From Pseudomonadota bacterium (GTDB lineage: Bacteria; Chloroflexota; UBA6077; JAJPGT01): a DNA stretch of 55,355 nucleotides. The stretch covers positions 1 through 55,355 of the forward strand of contig JAJPGT010000007.1 of assembly GCA_021325655.1 (NCBI GenBank), given 5' to 3'. Below, in pieces: positions 33,810-43,249 of the stretch. Under the pieces are notes generated by a model. The model worked only from the letters and a program-made list of their open reading frames with translations, was not told the DNA's origin and searched no databases. Each line of letters opens with the position of its first letter. The stretch's first letter is position 1. The position numbers were made by a program, and so were the translations under genes.

Positions 33810-35226
33810 GACGCTCTTTCTCGCGATCCCGAGCGGGACAGCAGCGGCGAACCTCCTGCGCACCCCGGTCCTGGCGACCCTGAAGTCCGCGCCCGGGGTG
33901 CGGCTGGTGGTGCTGTCGCCGCTGAGCCGCGAGCGGCACTTCATCGAGGAGTTCGCCGACCCGGCGGTCCAGCTCGAGTACTTGCAGCCGTACGCGCCGG
34001 GGGGGCTGGAGCGGCGGCTCATCCGCGTGCTGCAGGAGAAGTACGTCAAGCGGATGCCGACCGCGAGCATGCGGATCCGGGTCGCCCGGGCGACCCGAGC
34101 GGAAAAGGAGGTCCGCTACCTGGATCGCCTGCCGCTGGACACGAAGGCGACCGGGGTGCGGCGACTGCTGCTCGCGGCGCTGGTCGCGCTTCCGCTCGGC
34201 CGGCAGCAGTGGTGGGACCTGCTCGACTGGCTCACCCTCGGCGACCTGTACCGGGACACCTTCGCCAAGTACCGCCCGAGCCTGGTGGTGACGCCCACCA
34301 CCGGGCTGTACTTCTCCGAGGGGCCGTTGCTGGCTCGCGCCCGGCGCGAGGGGGTGCCGACCATGGCGGTGGATCTGTCCTGGGACCACTTCACCACCAA
34401 GACCGCGCCCCTGCGCCCGGTCTCGCGGCTGTGCGTCTGGAACGAGCTGATGCGCGACGAGGCGATCCGGCTGCACGGCTACCGGCCGGAGCAGGTGTTC
34501 GTCACCGGCGTCCCGCAGTTCGATCACTACGCCAACCCGGCGGCGCTCGGCCCGCGCGACGCCTGGCTGCGGCGAATCGGGGCGCGGCCCGAGGCCCGGG
34601 TGGTGACGCTCACCACGGTTCCCCCGATCCTGTACCCCGACCACCCGGCGGTCATTGACCGGCTGCTTGCCGCCCGCGACGCGGGCGCCTTCGGCCCGCA
34701 TGTCGAGCTCCTCGTCCGCGTCCACCAGCGGGACGACCTGGCGAGCTACGCCCGATTCGACGGCCTGCCCGGGCTGCACGTGGAGAAGCCATTCCGCACC
34801 ACCATCGTCGCCGAGGGCTCGTCGGTCGACCCGAGCCGCGACGACCGCTTGCACCTGGCGCGGACGCTGCTGCACAGCGACGTGGTGGTGAACGTCGCCT
34901 CCACCATCGCCCTCGAGTGCGCCATCCTTGATACGCCGGTGGTCAACATCGGCTTCGACCTGCCGACGCCCAAGCCCTATCTGGACTCGGCGGCACGGTT
35001 CTACGACTATACGCATTACCGGCCGCTGGTCGAGACCGGGGCGGTGCGGGTCGCCCGCTCGCCCGAGGAGATGATCGCGTTGGTGCGCGAGTACCTGGAG
35101 CATCCCGAGCGGCAGCGTCAGGAGCGGGCCGTGGCGTCGCGGCTGCTGGCGTACCAGGTGGACGGCAACGCCTCGCGGCGGGTGGCCGAGCGCATCCTGG
35201 AGACGCTCCAGGCAGGGGGCAGGTAG
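33799..35226 (+). CDS. GT-B-like protein of surface-polysaccharide synthesis, probable CTG start
   Basis: About 475 residues. The N-terminal half begins LAKTLFLAIPSGTAAANLLR with no ATG, GTG or TTG in frame. CTG 33799 (or 33802) has AGGAGG exactly six bases upstream and overlaps the epimerase stop, so initiation at CTG is the best reading. The C-terminal half carries LLVRVHQRDD (HP-motif-like) and SDVVVNVASTIALECAILDTPVV, as in CDP-glycerol transferase/polysialyltransferase/epimerase-like GT-B folds. It is probably a glycosyltransferase acting in the cytoplasm before export. The precise family is not certain. Confidence 0.65.
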   Translation: MLAKTLFLAIPSGTAAANLLRTPVLATLKSAPGVRLVVLSPLSRERHFIEEFADPAVQLEYLQPYAPGGLERRLIRVLQEKYVKRMPTASMRIRVARATRAEKEVRYLDRLPLDTKATGVRRLLLAALVALPLGRQQWWDLLDWLTLGDLYRDTFAKYRPSLVVTPTTGLYFSEGPLLARARREGVPTMAVDLSWDHFTTKTAPLRPVSRLCVWNELMRDEAIRLHGYRPEQVFVTGVPQFDHYANPAALGPRDAWLRRIGARPEARVVTLTTVPPILYPDHPAVIDRLLAARDAGAFGPHVELLVRVHQRDDLASYARFDGLPGLHVEKPFRTTIVAEGSSVDPSRDDRLHLARTLLHSDVVVNVASTIALECAILDTPVVNIGFDLPTPKPYLDSAARFYDYTHYRPLVETGAVRVARSPEEMIALVREYLEHPERQRQERAVASRLLAYQVDGNASRRVAERILETLQAGGR

Positions 35227-35227
35227 C

Positions 35228-36052
35228 GTGGCGGGCCAGGTTTTCACCATCGACAGCCGCGCCGGGCTGAGCTGGCAGGTGCTGCGCGACCTGTGGGACT
35301 ACCGCGAGCTGGCGGTGTCGCTCACCATCCGCGAGACCAGGGCGCGCTACCGCCAGTCGCTCCTCGGGATCGGCTGGGCGATCGCTCAGCCGCTGGCGAT
35401 GATGGTGGTGTTCAACCTGGTGTTCTCGCGCTTCGCCAAGATCCCCAGCGACGGTATCCCCTATCCGATCTTCGCCTACGCCGCGCTGGTGCCCTGGACG
35501 TTCCTCTCCAACGCGCTCACCTCGGCCACCATCGGGCTCGTCTCCAACCGCACCATCGTCACCAAGACCTACTTTCCGCGCGAGATCATCACCCTGTCGC
35601 AGGTCGGGGCGCGCTTCGTCGACTTCCTGGCCGGGGCGCTGGTCTACGTCGGGATGATGGCCTGGTATGGGATTGCGCCGACCGGCTGGATCCTGCTGCT
35701 GCCATTCCTGCTGCTGGTGCAGGTGATGCTTACCGTTGGGTTGGCACTGGTCACCTCGGCGCTGCACGTCCGCTTCCGCGACCTGGCCCCGATCGTCACG
35801 CTCGGCTTGCAGGTCTGGCTCTACCTCACCCCGGTCACGTACCCGCTGTCGGTCGTCCCCGAGCAGTGGCGGATGCTCTACCTGCTCAATCCCATGGCTG
35901 GGCTGATCCTCGGCTATCGTGCGATCATTGCGCTCGGGCAGCCGCCCGATGTCGCCGCGCTGGCGCTGTCCACGGCCGTGTCGATGGTTGTGCTTCTGGC
36001 GGCCTACCCCTGGTTCAAGCGCGCCGAGCGCTCCTTCGCGGATGTGATCTGA
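35228..36052 (+). CDS. wzm: polysaccharide ABC exporter permease (Wzm/TagG-like)
   Basis: 274 residues, ABC-2 type, with about six membrane helices. The family start RELAVSLTIRETRARYRQSLLGIGWAIAQPLAMM is split here: RDLWDYRELAVSLTIRE, then TRARYRQSLLGIGWAIAQP. It exports an undecaprenyl-linked or lipid-linked glycan chain together with the Wzt-like ATPase encoded next (TGATG overlap). A GTG start follows the preceding gene by one base. With no Wzx/Wzy genes seen here, this defines an ABC-dependent pathway. Confidence 0.92.
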   Translation: MAGQVFTIDSRAGLSWQVLRDLWDYRELAVSLTIRETRARYRQSLLGIGWAIAQPLAMMVVFNLVFSRFAKIPSDGIPYPIFAYAALVPWTFLSNALTSATIGLVSNRTIVTKTYFPREIITLSQVGARFVDFLAGALVYVGMMAWYGIAPTGWILLLPFLLLVQVMLTVGLALVTSALHVRFRDLAPIVTLGLQVWLYLTPVTYPLSVVPEQWRMLYLLNPMAGLILGYRAIIALGQPPDVAALALSTAVSMVVLLAAYPWFKRAERSFADVI

Positions 36053-37302
36053 TGCCCGATTTCGCCGTTCGCTTCGAGCACGTCTCCAAGCGCTACCGCG
36101 TCGGCCGGCCGCGCTCGTTCACCACGTACTTCTCGGAGACGGTGCGCAAGCTGTCCGGCCGGGCCGGGCCGGACCAGCGGCACTGGGCGCTGCGCGATGT
36201 CTCGTTCGAGGTCGCCCCGGGCGAGAGCCTGGGTATCGTCGGCTCCAATGGCGCTGGCAAGACGACGATCCTGAAGCTGCTGTCGCGCGTCACCTGGCCC
36301 ACTGAGGGGCGGATCCAGATCGTCGGCCGGGTGATCTCCCTGATCGAGCTCGGGGCCGGCTTCCACCCGGACCTGACCGGCCGCGAGAATATCTTCTTGC
36401 ACGGCAACATCCTCGGGCTGCGCCGCCAGGAGATCGCCCGTTGCTTCGACGACATCATCGCCTTCGCCGGCATCGAGCGTTTCGTGGATACCCCGGTGAA
36501 GTGGTACTCCTCGGGGATGTACGCCCGCCTCGGCTTCAGCGTCGCCGCCTTCTCGAATCCCGATGTGCTGCTGGTGGACGAGGTGCTCGCGGTCGGCGAC
36601 GCCGCCTTCCAGCGGCGGGCGATCGACCGCATGCACGACTTCGTCCGCGAGGGGAAGACGGTCCTGTTCGTCTCCCACGACCTGGGCAACGTCCGCGGGC
36701 TGTGCCAGCGGGTGCTGTGGCTGGATCGGGGGCAGATCCGGGCGCTGGGCGACACCGAAGCGGTGGTGGCGCAGTACCTGGACGACGTCAACGCCCGCGC
36801 GGTGGCGGAGCAGCGAGCGCGCGACCGCGCCGAGCTGCGCGGCGGCTCCGGCGAGGTGCGCTTCACCGGCTGGAGTCTGGCCGAGGCTGAGGCGGGCGCG
36901 GCGATCATCGGTCCCGGCGGCAGCGTCTGCGTCCGAGCCGAGTACCAGGCGTTTCAGCGCGTCCGCCGTCCCCGCTTCCGCTTCTCCATCGTCTCCCCGC
37001 AGCACGGGGTCGTCGTCGGTACCGCCGAGTCGCCCGCCGACCTGGATGAGGAGTGGCTGGAGACGGGCACGGGCGTGGTGGAATGCCGCTTCGACTATCT
37101 TCCGCTGCGGCCCGGCCAGTACACGATCCAGCTCGCCATCGTCGGCGCCGACCTGGTCGGGCTGTACGACCAGGTGACCGTCGGCCCGAGCTTTGTCGTC
37201 AGCGCGGGCGCGGGTGGCAACGGCCTGGTTGGCGAAGCCCGCGCCCAGGGTCTGGTCGAGCTGGAGAGCTCGATCCGGCTGCTCCAGCGGCAGCCGCGCT
37301 AG
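36052..37302 (+). CDS. wzt: polysaccharide ABC exporter ATPase with C-terminal carbohydrate-binding domain (Wzt-like)
   Basis: 416 residues. The ATPase domain (about 1-250) has Walker A IVGSNGAGKTTILKLL, the family-specific LIELGAGFHPDLTGRENI, signature YSSGMYARLGFSVA, Walker B VLLVDEVLAVGD and VSHDLGNV. Residues about 265-395 form a beta-rich extension (Wzt_C-like). In O-antigen systems such a domain recognises the terminal modification of the finished chain and so licenses export. Its presence implies that this polymer carries a defined end modification. The start overlaps the wzm stop as TGATG. Confidence 0.92.
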   Translation: MPDFAVRFEHVSKRYRVGRPRSFTTYFSETVRKLSGRAGPDQRHWALRDVSFEVAPGESLGIVGSNGAGKTTILKLLSRVTWPTEGRIQIVGRVISLIELGAGFHPDLTGRENIFLHGNILGLRRQEIARCFDDIIAFAGIERFVDTPVKWYSSGMYARLGFSVAAFSNPDVLLVDEVLAVGDAAFQRRAIDRMHDFVREGKTVLFVSHDLGNVRGLCQRVLWLDRGQIRALGDTEAVVAQYLDDVNARAVAEQRARDRAELRGGSGEVRFTGWSLAEAEAGAAIIGPGGSVCVRAEYQAFQRVRRPRFRFSIVSPQHGVVVGTAESPADLDEEWLETGTGVVECRFDYLPLRPGQYTIQLAIVGADLVGLYDQVTVGPSFVVSAGAGGNGLVGEARAQGLVELESSIRLLQRQPR

Positions 37303-37320
37303 CGACGGGATCGAGGCAGC

Positions 37321-38631
37321 GTGCCCCCGCCCACTGCGCTGTTCGTCGCGCGCGAGCCGGACGAGACACTCCGCACCTACCTGCCGGTGCTGGCCTGCCT
37401 GCGGCAGCGCGGCCGCTGCGCCCCGCGGGTGCTGTTCCACCACGCGCCGGAGCACTGGGCGCGGGAGGAGCTGGCACGGCTCGGGGTCGAGTGGCGCGAG
37501 GTCGCCCTCCCGCCGCGGGCGCTTCCAGCGGGGCCGCTTGGCGCTCTGGCGCGCACCCCGCTGGCGCCGACGCTGGCGGAGCTCGCGCAGCTTCGGGCAG
37601 CACGGGCGCTGGCGCGGCGGCTGCTGGCGGAGCTGCGCCCGTCCGTCGTCATCGTTATCCAGGACACGCTGCTGCTGGAGCGCTTCCTGGTGCGCGCAGC
37701 GAACCGCCGGAGTGTGCCAACGCTCGTCGTGCAGTGGGCGTTCACCTATCCGCAGGAGTATTACGACCGCTTCCACGCGCGCGCTGGCGCGCCGCGCCGT
37801 GGCGCTCGGGCGGTGATCGGCCGCGCCACCGCGGCCGGGTACCGCGCCGCGCTCGCCGCGCTCGACGTGAGCTTCCGGCTGGCGAACAGCTACGGCGGCG
37901 GGGAGGCGGCTTACATGGCGGTGATGGGGGAGGCGTTCGAGACGCAGTTTCGTGCCCAGGGCGCACGGAAGCACGCCTTCTTCGTTACCGGGCACCCCAG
38001 CCACGACGCCGCGTTCGCCCGGGTGCGCGCCTGGCGGGACGAGGAGCGGGCGGCGGTGCTGCGCGAGCTAGGGCTGCCGTTCCAGATGCGGCTGGTCACC
38101 TACGCCACCCAGCCGGCGCTCTGGCGCGGGGTGCTGACGCGCGCGCAGCTCCGGGAGACGGTCGAGACCGTCGCAGCGGGGGTCCAATCTCAGGGCGCGG
38201 ACTACGCGCTCGTGGTCAAGCTGCACCCGCGGGAAGACCCGGCCGAGTACGCCTTTCTGGACGATCGGCCGCGGGTGCGGGTGGTGCAGGCGGTCGACGT
38301 GCAGCGGCTGATCGCGGCCAGCGAGGCGTTCGTCTCCGCCTCGTCGTCGACGCTCCTGTACGCGATGATGTACGAGCGACCGATTGTGACGATCAACTTC
38401 CACGGGGTGCCGCACTACGACTTCTTCGCCCCGCTTGGCGGGACGCTGCACATCCGCTCGCCTGACGCCTTCACCGCGGCGCTCGGGCGGGCGCTGCGCG
38501 ACCCGGAGACGCGCGAGCGACTGCGCCGGGAGCAGCGCTCGGTGCTGGAGCGCTACACCCGCTTCGACGGGAAGGCGACTGAGCGGCTGGCCGACCTGAT
38601 CGAGGGCTGGGCAACCGGGAGGGGCAGGTGA
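37321..38631 (+). CDS. GT-B-like transferase, possible polysialyltransferase/CDP-glycerol-transferase-type
   Basis: 436 residues from GTG 37321. The C-terminal half has ALVVKLHPREDPAEY (HP motif) and EAFVSASSSTLLYAMMYERPIV (Ser/Thr-rich motif), as in polysialyltransferase-like and CDP-glycerol transferase-like GT-B enzymes. SARSLGGE-type acidic motifs are less clear. Its resemblance to the protein at 33799-35226 suggests two transferases of one type. Given the CMP-nonulosonate module upstream, it is the best candidate to transfer the CMP-activated sugar. This is inference from motifs and position only. It overlaps the next GT gene by four bases. Confidence 0.6.
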   Translation: MPPPTALFVAREPDETLRTYLPVLACLRQRGRCAPRVLFHHAPEHWAREELARLGVEWREVALPPRALPAGPLGALARTPLAPTLAELAQLRAARALARRLLAELRPSVVIVIQDTLLLERFLVRAANRRSVPTLVVQWAFTYPQEYYDRFHARAGAPRRGARAVIGRATAAGYRAALAALDVSFRLANSYGGGEAAYMAVMGEAFETQFRAQGARKHAFFVTGHPSHDAAFARVRAWRDEERAAVLRELGLPFQMRLVTYATQPALWRGVLTRAQLRETVETVAAGVQSQGADYALVVKLHPREDPAEYAFLDDRPRVRVVQAVDVQRLIAASEAFVSASSSTLLYAMMYERPIVTINFHGVPHYDFFAPLGGTLHIRSPDAFTAALGRALRDPETRERLRREQRSVLERYTRFDGKATERLADLIEGWATGRGR

Positions 38632-39797
38632 ACGGGCGCCGGACGCGCGTGGTCTACATCTGCCAGCACCTCGACGTCGGCGGCGCCGAGGAACTGATCG
38701 CGGCGTACATGCGCCGGCTGCCCGAGCGCGGCTTCGAGGTCGGGACGATCTGCCTGACCCGCGCCGGCCGCATCGCTCGCGAGATCGAGGCGAGCGGGGC
38801 GCGCTTCTGGCTGCTACCCGGCGAGCCCGGACCGCGCGACCCGCTGGCGTTCCTGCGGCTGGTCCGCCTGCTGCGGGCGCTCCGGCCGGACGTCGTCCAC
38901 ACCTTCCTGCTGGTCGCCGGCCTGTATGGGCGGCTGGCTGCACTGCTGGCTGGGGTGCCGGTGATCGTGGCGACCGAGGCCAACGTGTACGCTCGGAAGG
39001 CGCCCCGGCACATCTGGCTAGAGCGGCTGCTCGGCCCGTTCACCTGGCGCGTCGTCGCCAGCTCGAAGGCGGTGCAGCGGTTCGCCTCCAGGCAGACCTG
39101 GGTGCCGATCGAGAAGATGCCGGTGCTGTACAACGCCATCGACTTCGAGGCGCTCGCTGGCGGGCCGTCGCGTGCCGAGGCGCGGGTGAGGCTCGGGCTG
39201 GGAGCAGACGAGCTGGTGGTCGGCTGCATCGGCCGGCTCACCGAGCAGAAGGGCTACCCGGTGCTGTTGGACGCCTTTGCGCTGGTTGCCCCACGCTTTC
39301 CTGAGGCGCGGCTGGTGGTAGTGGGGGACGGACCCGACGAGCCGCGGCTGCGCCAGCAGGTAGCGGCGCTGAACCTCGGCGAGCGGGTGCGGCTGCTGGG
39401 GGTGCGGCGAGACCTGGCGACGATCTTCGCCGCGCTAGACGTCTTCGCGCTTGCCTCGCGCTGGGAGGGACTGCCACTGGCGGCGCTGGAGGCAATGGGC
39501 TACGGCCTGCCGGTGGTCACGACCGCGGTAGGCGGCTCGGTGGAGGCGATCGAGTCCGGCGAGAGCGGGCTGCTGGTGCCGCCAGGGGACGCGGCGGCGT
39601 TCGCCGCGGCGCTGGCCCGACTGCTCGGCGATCCCGAACTGCGGCAGCGGCTGGGCCAGGAGGCACGGGCGCGGAGCCGGGCGCGCTTCGGGCTAGAGGT
39701 GCACCTGGAGCGGCTGGCGCGCCTGTATTGCGACGGGCTGGCGGGGTCCCCAGGCGACCCGTCGCCTGGAGTGCCCCTGATGGCAACGGGGCGCTGA
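38628..39797 (+). CDS. glycosyltransferase family 4
   Basis: 389 residues from a GTG that overlaps the preceding stop. The N-terminal acceptor domain starts VVYICQHLDVGGAEELIAAY. The C-terminal GT4 donor domain has VGCIGRLTEQKGYPVLLDAF, LVVVGDGPDEPRL, ASRWEGLPLAALEAMGYGLP (the E-x7-E retaining motif) and SGLLVPPGD. It transfers a sugar from a nucleotide donor in the cytoplasm, building the repeat or linker of the polymer. The end overlaps the next gene (TGATG). Confidence 0.9.
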   Translation: MNGRRTRVVYICQHLDVGGAEELIAAYMRRLPERGFEVGTICLTRAGRIAREIEASGARFWLLPGEPGPRDPLAFLRLVRLLRALRPDVVHTFLLVAGLYGRLAALLAGVPVIVATEANVYARKAPRHIWLERLLGPFTWRVVASSKAVQRFASRQTWVPIEKMPVLYNAIDFEALAGGPSRAEARVRLGLGADELVVGCIGRLTEQKGYPVLLDAFALVAPRFPEARLVVVGDGPDEPRLRQQVAALNLGERVRLLGVRRDLATIFAALDVFALASRWEGLPLAALEAMGYGLPVVTTAVGGSVEAIESGESGLLVPPGDAAAFAAALARLLGDPELRQRLGQEARARSRARFGLEVHLERLARLYCDGLAGSPGDPSPGVPLMATGR

Positions 39798-40948
39798 TGC
39801 ACGTCACCATCGTGAATTACGTCCTCACGGTGATGCGCGGTGGCGGTGAGACGCGCGATCTCGCCTGGGCGCGCGAGCTGCGCCGGGCGGGGGTGGAGGT
39901 GCGCTTCCTGTCGATCCAGCCGCTCCTCGGCCGGGTGCGCTACCCGCTGGATGAGCTCCCGCTGGACCTGGTGCGGGCGCCGTACCTGCGGGAAGCGGTC
40001 TACACCCTCATGGGGGTGCCGAAGGCCGGGCGACTGGCGTCGCTGCTGCTGGAGCTAGAGTCGCGGCTCTTCTGTGCTCGGGCGATCCGCGTGCTGGCCG
40101 ACCGGCGCCGGCCGCTGGACCTGGTGCACTCCAGCGGGTTGTACCCGCTGGTGCGGCTGAAGCGCCTCCGGCCCGAGGCACGGGTAGTGGTGCGGAACAT
40201 GGGCGGCGCCCCGCCGGCGCACGACCAGCGGTTCCTGCCCGAGGCGGACGCGGTCATCGGCGACGGCTGGGGGGCACTGAACTTCGAGCGGGCGACCGGC
40301 TACCCCATCCACTTCGTCCCCGGTGGGGTGGACGCGGAGCTGTTCGCGCCGCGACCGAGCGACGTCCGGCAGCGGCTGGGGCTGGAGGGGCGCGAGGTCG
40401 TCCTGTTCGCCGGGCGGCTGGTGCCGCTGAAGAACCTGCCGTTGCTGCTGAACGCCTTCGCGGCGCTGCGGCAGCGCCGGCCGGCGGCAGCGCTGGTGAT
40501 CGCCGGCGCGGGGCCGCTGGAGGGCATGGCGCGCGCCCAGGCGGCGCGGCTGGGGATCGCCGCCGACGTCCACTTCGTCGGCGCGGTCGGCCACAGCGCA
40601 ATGGCCGCCTACTACAACGCCGCCGACGTGTTCGTGCTCCCCTCCACCTTCGACAACTCGCCCAACGTCGTGCTGGAGGCGATGGCCTGCGAGCGCCCGG
40701 TCGTCGCCACCCGCGTCGGCGGGGTGCCGCTGTACGTCCAGCATGGCGAGACCGGCCTGCTGGTGGAGAGCGGCGACCGCGAGGGACTGGCGGCGGCGCT
40801 GGAGTGGGTGCTGGCCGAGCCCGAGCACGCGGCGCGCCTCGCCCGCTGCGCCCGCGAGCGGGTACTGCGCAGCTTCACCTGGGAGCGCTCGGCGCAGAGG
40901 CTGCTCGAGGTCTACCGGGCAGTGCTGTCGGGGCGCGCGGCGGCATGA
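39797..40948 (+). CDS. glycosyltransferase family 4
   Basis: 383 residues. The N-terminal domain begins VTIVNYVLTVMRGGGETRDL. The donor domain has VLFAGRLVPLKNLPLLLNAF, VIAGAGPLEGM, LPSTFDNSPNVVLEAMACERP and GETGLLVESGD. It is a GT-B retaining enzyme. Start ATG 39797 overlaps the preceding stop, and its own stop overlaps the following ATG (ATGA), so it is translated as part of one coupled series. Confidence 0.9.
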   Translation: MHVTIVNYVLTVMRGGGETRDLAWARELRRAGVEVRFLSIQPLLGRVRYPLDELPLDLVRAPYLREAVYTLMGVPKAGRLASLLLELESRLFCARAIRVLADRRRPLDLVHSSGLYPLVRLKRLRPEARVVVRNMGGAPPAHDQRFLPEADAVIGDGWGALNFERATGYPIHFVPGGVDAELFAPRPSDVRQRLGLEGREVVLFAGRLVPLKNLPLLLNAFAALRQRRPAAALVIAGAGPLEGMARAQAARLGIAADVHFVGAVGHSAMAAYYNAADVFVLPSTFDNSPNVVLEAMACERPVVATRVGGVPLYVQHGETGLLVESGDREGLAAALEWVLAEPEHAARLARCARERVLRSFTWERSAQRLLEVYRAVLSGRAAA

Positions 40949-43235
40949 CCCGGCTGGCGATCGTCTACCACCGCCCCTTCATCCAGGCGCCCGACGGCGG
41001 GCTCTACGAGGCCGAAGGGGCCTTCAGCACGTACGTCGAGTCGCTCGCACCCCACTTCGCCGAGATCATCCTGGTCGTGCCGGCTCGCCAGGGCGAGCCC
41101 CGGGGGTACCGTCTCTCCGCCGACAACGTTCGGCTCTGCCCGCTGCCGGACTACGACGGCATCGCCCCGTTCTACCGCAGCCTACCGAGGGCGCTGCTGC
41201 GCACCTGGCGCGACTCGGCCGGCTGGGACCTGGTGAACCTACGCGTCCCGACGCTCTTTGCGCCCTACGCCTTTGCGATCGCCCGGCTGCGGCGCATTCC
41301 CGTGTTCCTGCTGGTGGTGGGCGACCTGCGCGCAGCGGCGCAGGCGGTTCCACGACGCACCTGGAAGCGCCGCCTCTATCGGCTCTACGTGGAGCTCGAC
41401 GAGCGGCTGCTCGACGCGATGGCGGCGCGCAGCCTCACCTTCTGCAACGGCCGGGCGCTGTACGCCAAGTACGCTCGGCCGGGCCGACGGGTGATCGAGA
41501 CCCGCACCTCGACGCTGTCAGCGGAAGCGTTCTTCCATCGGGACGATACCTGCCAGGGGCAGCGCATCCAGCTCCTGTGCGTGAGCCGGGTCGACCCACG
41601 CAAGGGACTGCGCTTCCTCCCGGCCGCCCTCGCCACGCTCGTCGCCCGGGGCCACGATGTGCGGCTGCGGATCATCGGGCCGATCGTCGGCAGCCCTGGC
41701 GCGGAGGAGCGTGCCGAGACGCTGCGGCGGGCAGAAGCCCTGGGGGTGGCGGACCGGGTTCAGCTCACGGGGCCGGCGACCATCGACCAGGTCTTCCGCG
41801 CCTACCGTGAGAGCGACGTGTTCGTGCTGCCAAGCCTGCCGGGCGAGGGCGTGCCGCGCGTGCTCACGGAGGCGATGGCAGCCTCACTGCCGATCGTCAC
41901 GACTCGGGTGGCCGGTATCCCGGACGCGATCCAGGACGGCGTGACCGGGCTGCTGGTCGCGCCCACGTCGTCGGAGGCGCTAGCGGCGGCGCTGGAGCGG
42001 ATCATCACGGACGGGGCGCTCCGTCGCGCGCTGATCGCCAACGGCTACCGAGAGGCGCAGCGGCACACGGCCGCACGCCAGACCGAGCTGCTCGTCGGGG
42101 CGCTGGCCCGCGCCTACCCTGGCCTGTTCCCGGCGCAGGCAACGCCGCGCCGCTCGCTGCGGGTGGCGATCCCGCTCGCCGGGTTCAACCCCTCCGGCGG
42201 GGTGCAGTCGCTGATCCACCTGGCTAACGGACTGGCCGCCCGGGGCCATCGGGTGCGCTTTGTCGTCCCCGACTTCGCCGCCCAGCCTCCGCGCCCGCTC
42301 GCCCCGGGCGTCTCAGTGCGCGCGCTGCACACCGGGCCGCTCCCGCGGCGTCTGCGCCAGCTCCTCTACTACCTGCGCCTGCTGGTCGAATCCACCCAGG
42401 GCGCCGACGTCTGCCTGGCGAACTACTGGCCGACAGCCTACACCGCGCTCAGCGCGAAGCTGCTGCGCGATCGAGGCACTGCGCTCGCCTACAACGTCCG
42501 CGCCTACGAGCCGCTCACCCACGGCGCGCTGGCGGAATCCAGCGCGGTCGGCCGCCGGCTGCGCTCCTCCTGGCCCGCTGGTCCTACCGCCTGCCGCTGC
42601 CCAAGCTGGTCACCTCGGCGTACCTGAAGCGCCTGGTGGGCGATCCCGGCGCCGCGGTGATGGGGCATGGGATCGAGCCGCAGGTGTTCCAGCCCCTGGG
42701 GCGAGCGCCAGCGGGCGACCGAGTGACGGTGGGGGTGATCGGGCGGCGCGGGCCGGTGAAGGGCTACCAGGACTTCCTGGCAGCGGTAGCGCTGCTCCCG
42801 CCCGACCTGCCGCTGCGGCTGCTCGTCGCCGGTGAGCAGGACGTCCCGCTCCCCGACCGCTTCCCCGCGCAGCGCTGCCCATCCCGCTCCGAAGCGGAGA
42901 TGGCGGCGTTCTACCATGCCTGCGACATCTTCATCTTCCCCTCCCGCTCGGAGGGGTTCGGGCTGCCGGCGCTCGAGGCCCTCGCCTGCGGCTGCGCCCT
43001 GGTGACGACCGACTGCGGCGGGGTCCGCGAGTTCGCCTGCCCGGAGGAGAACTGCCTGGTCGTCCCGCCCGCCGACCCGGCCGCCCTGGCCGCCGCCATC
43101 CAGCGCCTGGCCCAGGACCAGAGCCTGCGCCAGCGGCTGGCCGCGCGAGGAGCGCAGGACGCCCAGCGCTCCTCGCGCGAAGCGGTCACCGCCCGCTTCG
43201 AGCAGGCGCTGCTGGCGCTCGCCGCCGGCCGATAA
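40945..43235 (+). pseudogene. tandem double glycosyltransferase (GT4-GT4), one frameshift in the second domain
   Basis: The first GT4 domain (40945 to about 42110) is complete: IVYHRPFIQAPDGGLYEAEG, LLCVSRVDPRKGLRFLPAAL, LPSLPGEGVPRVLTEAMAA and DGVTGLLVAP. After a short linker a second GT-B begins at about 42158 with LRVAIPLAGFNPSGGVQSLI. Near 42565 the frame must change to continue as WSYRLPLPKLVTSAYLKRLV, VTVGVIGRRGPVKGYQDFLA and FIFPSRSEGFGLPALEALA to the stop at 43235. Restored, it is one protein of about 760 residues. As written, the product would end at 42627 with one full GT domain and half of the second. It is the last gene of the plus arm. Confidence 0.8.
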
Positions 43236-43249
43236 CCCACCGCGCGGCT

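Noticed and set aside
36004..38004. A 666-codon minus-strand frame opposite the wzt-like and GT-B-like genes
   Set aside because: Antisense to clear ABC ATPase motifs; composition typical of GC-rich shadow frames.
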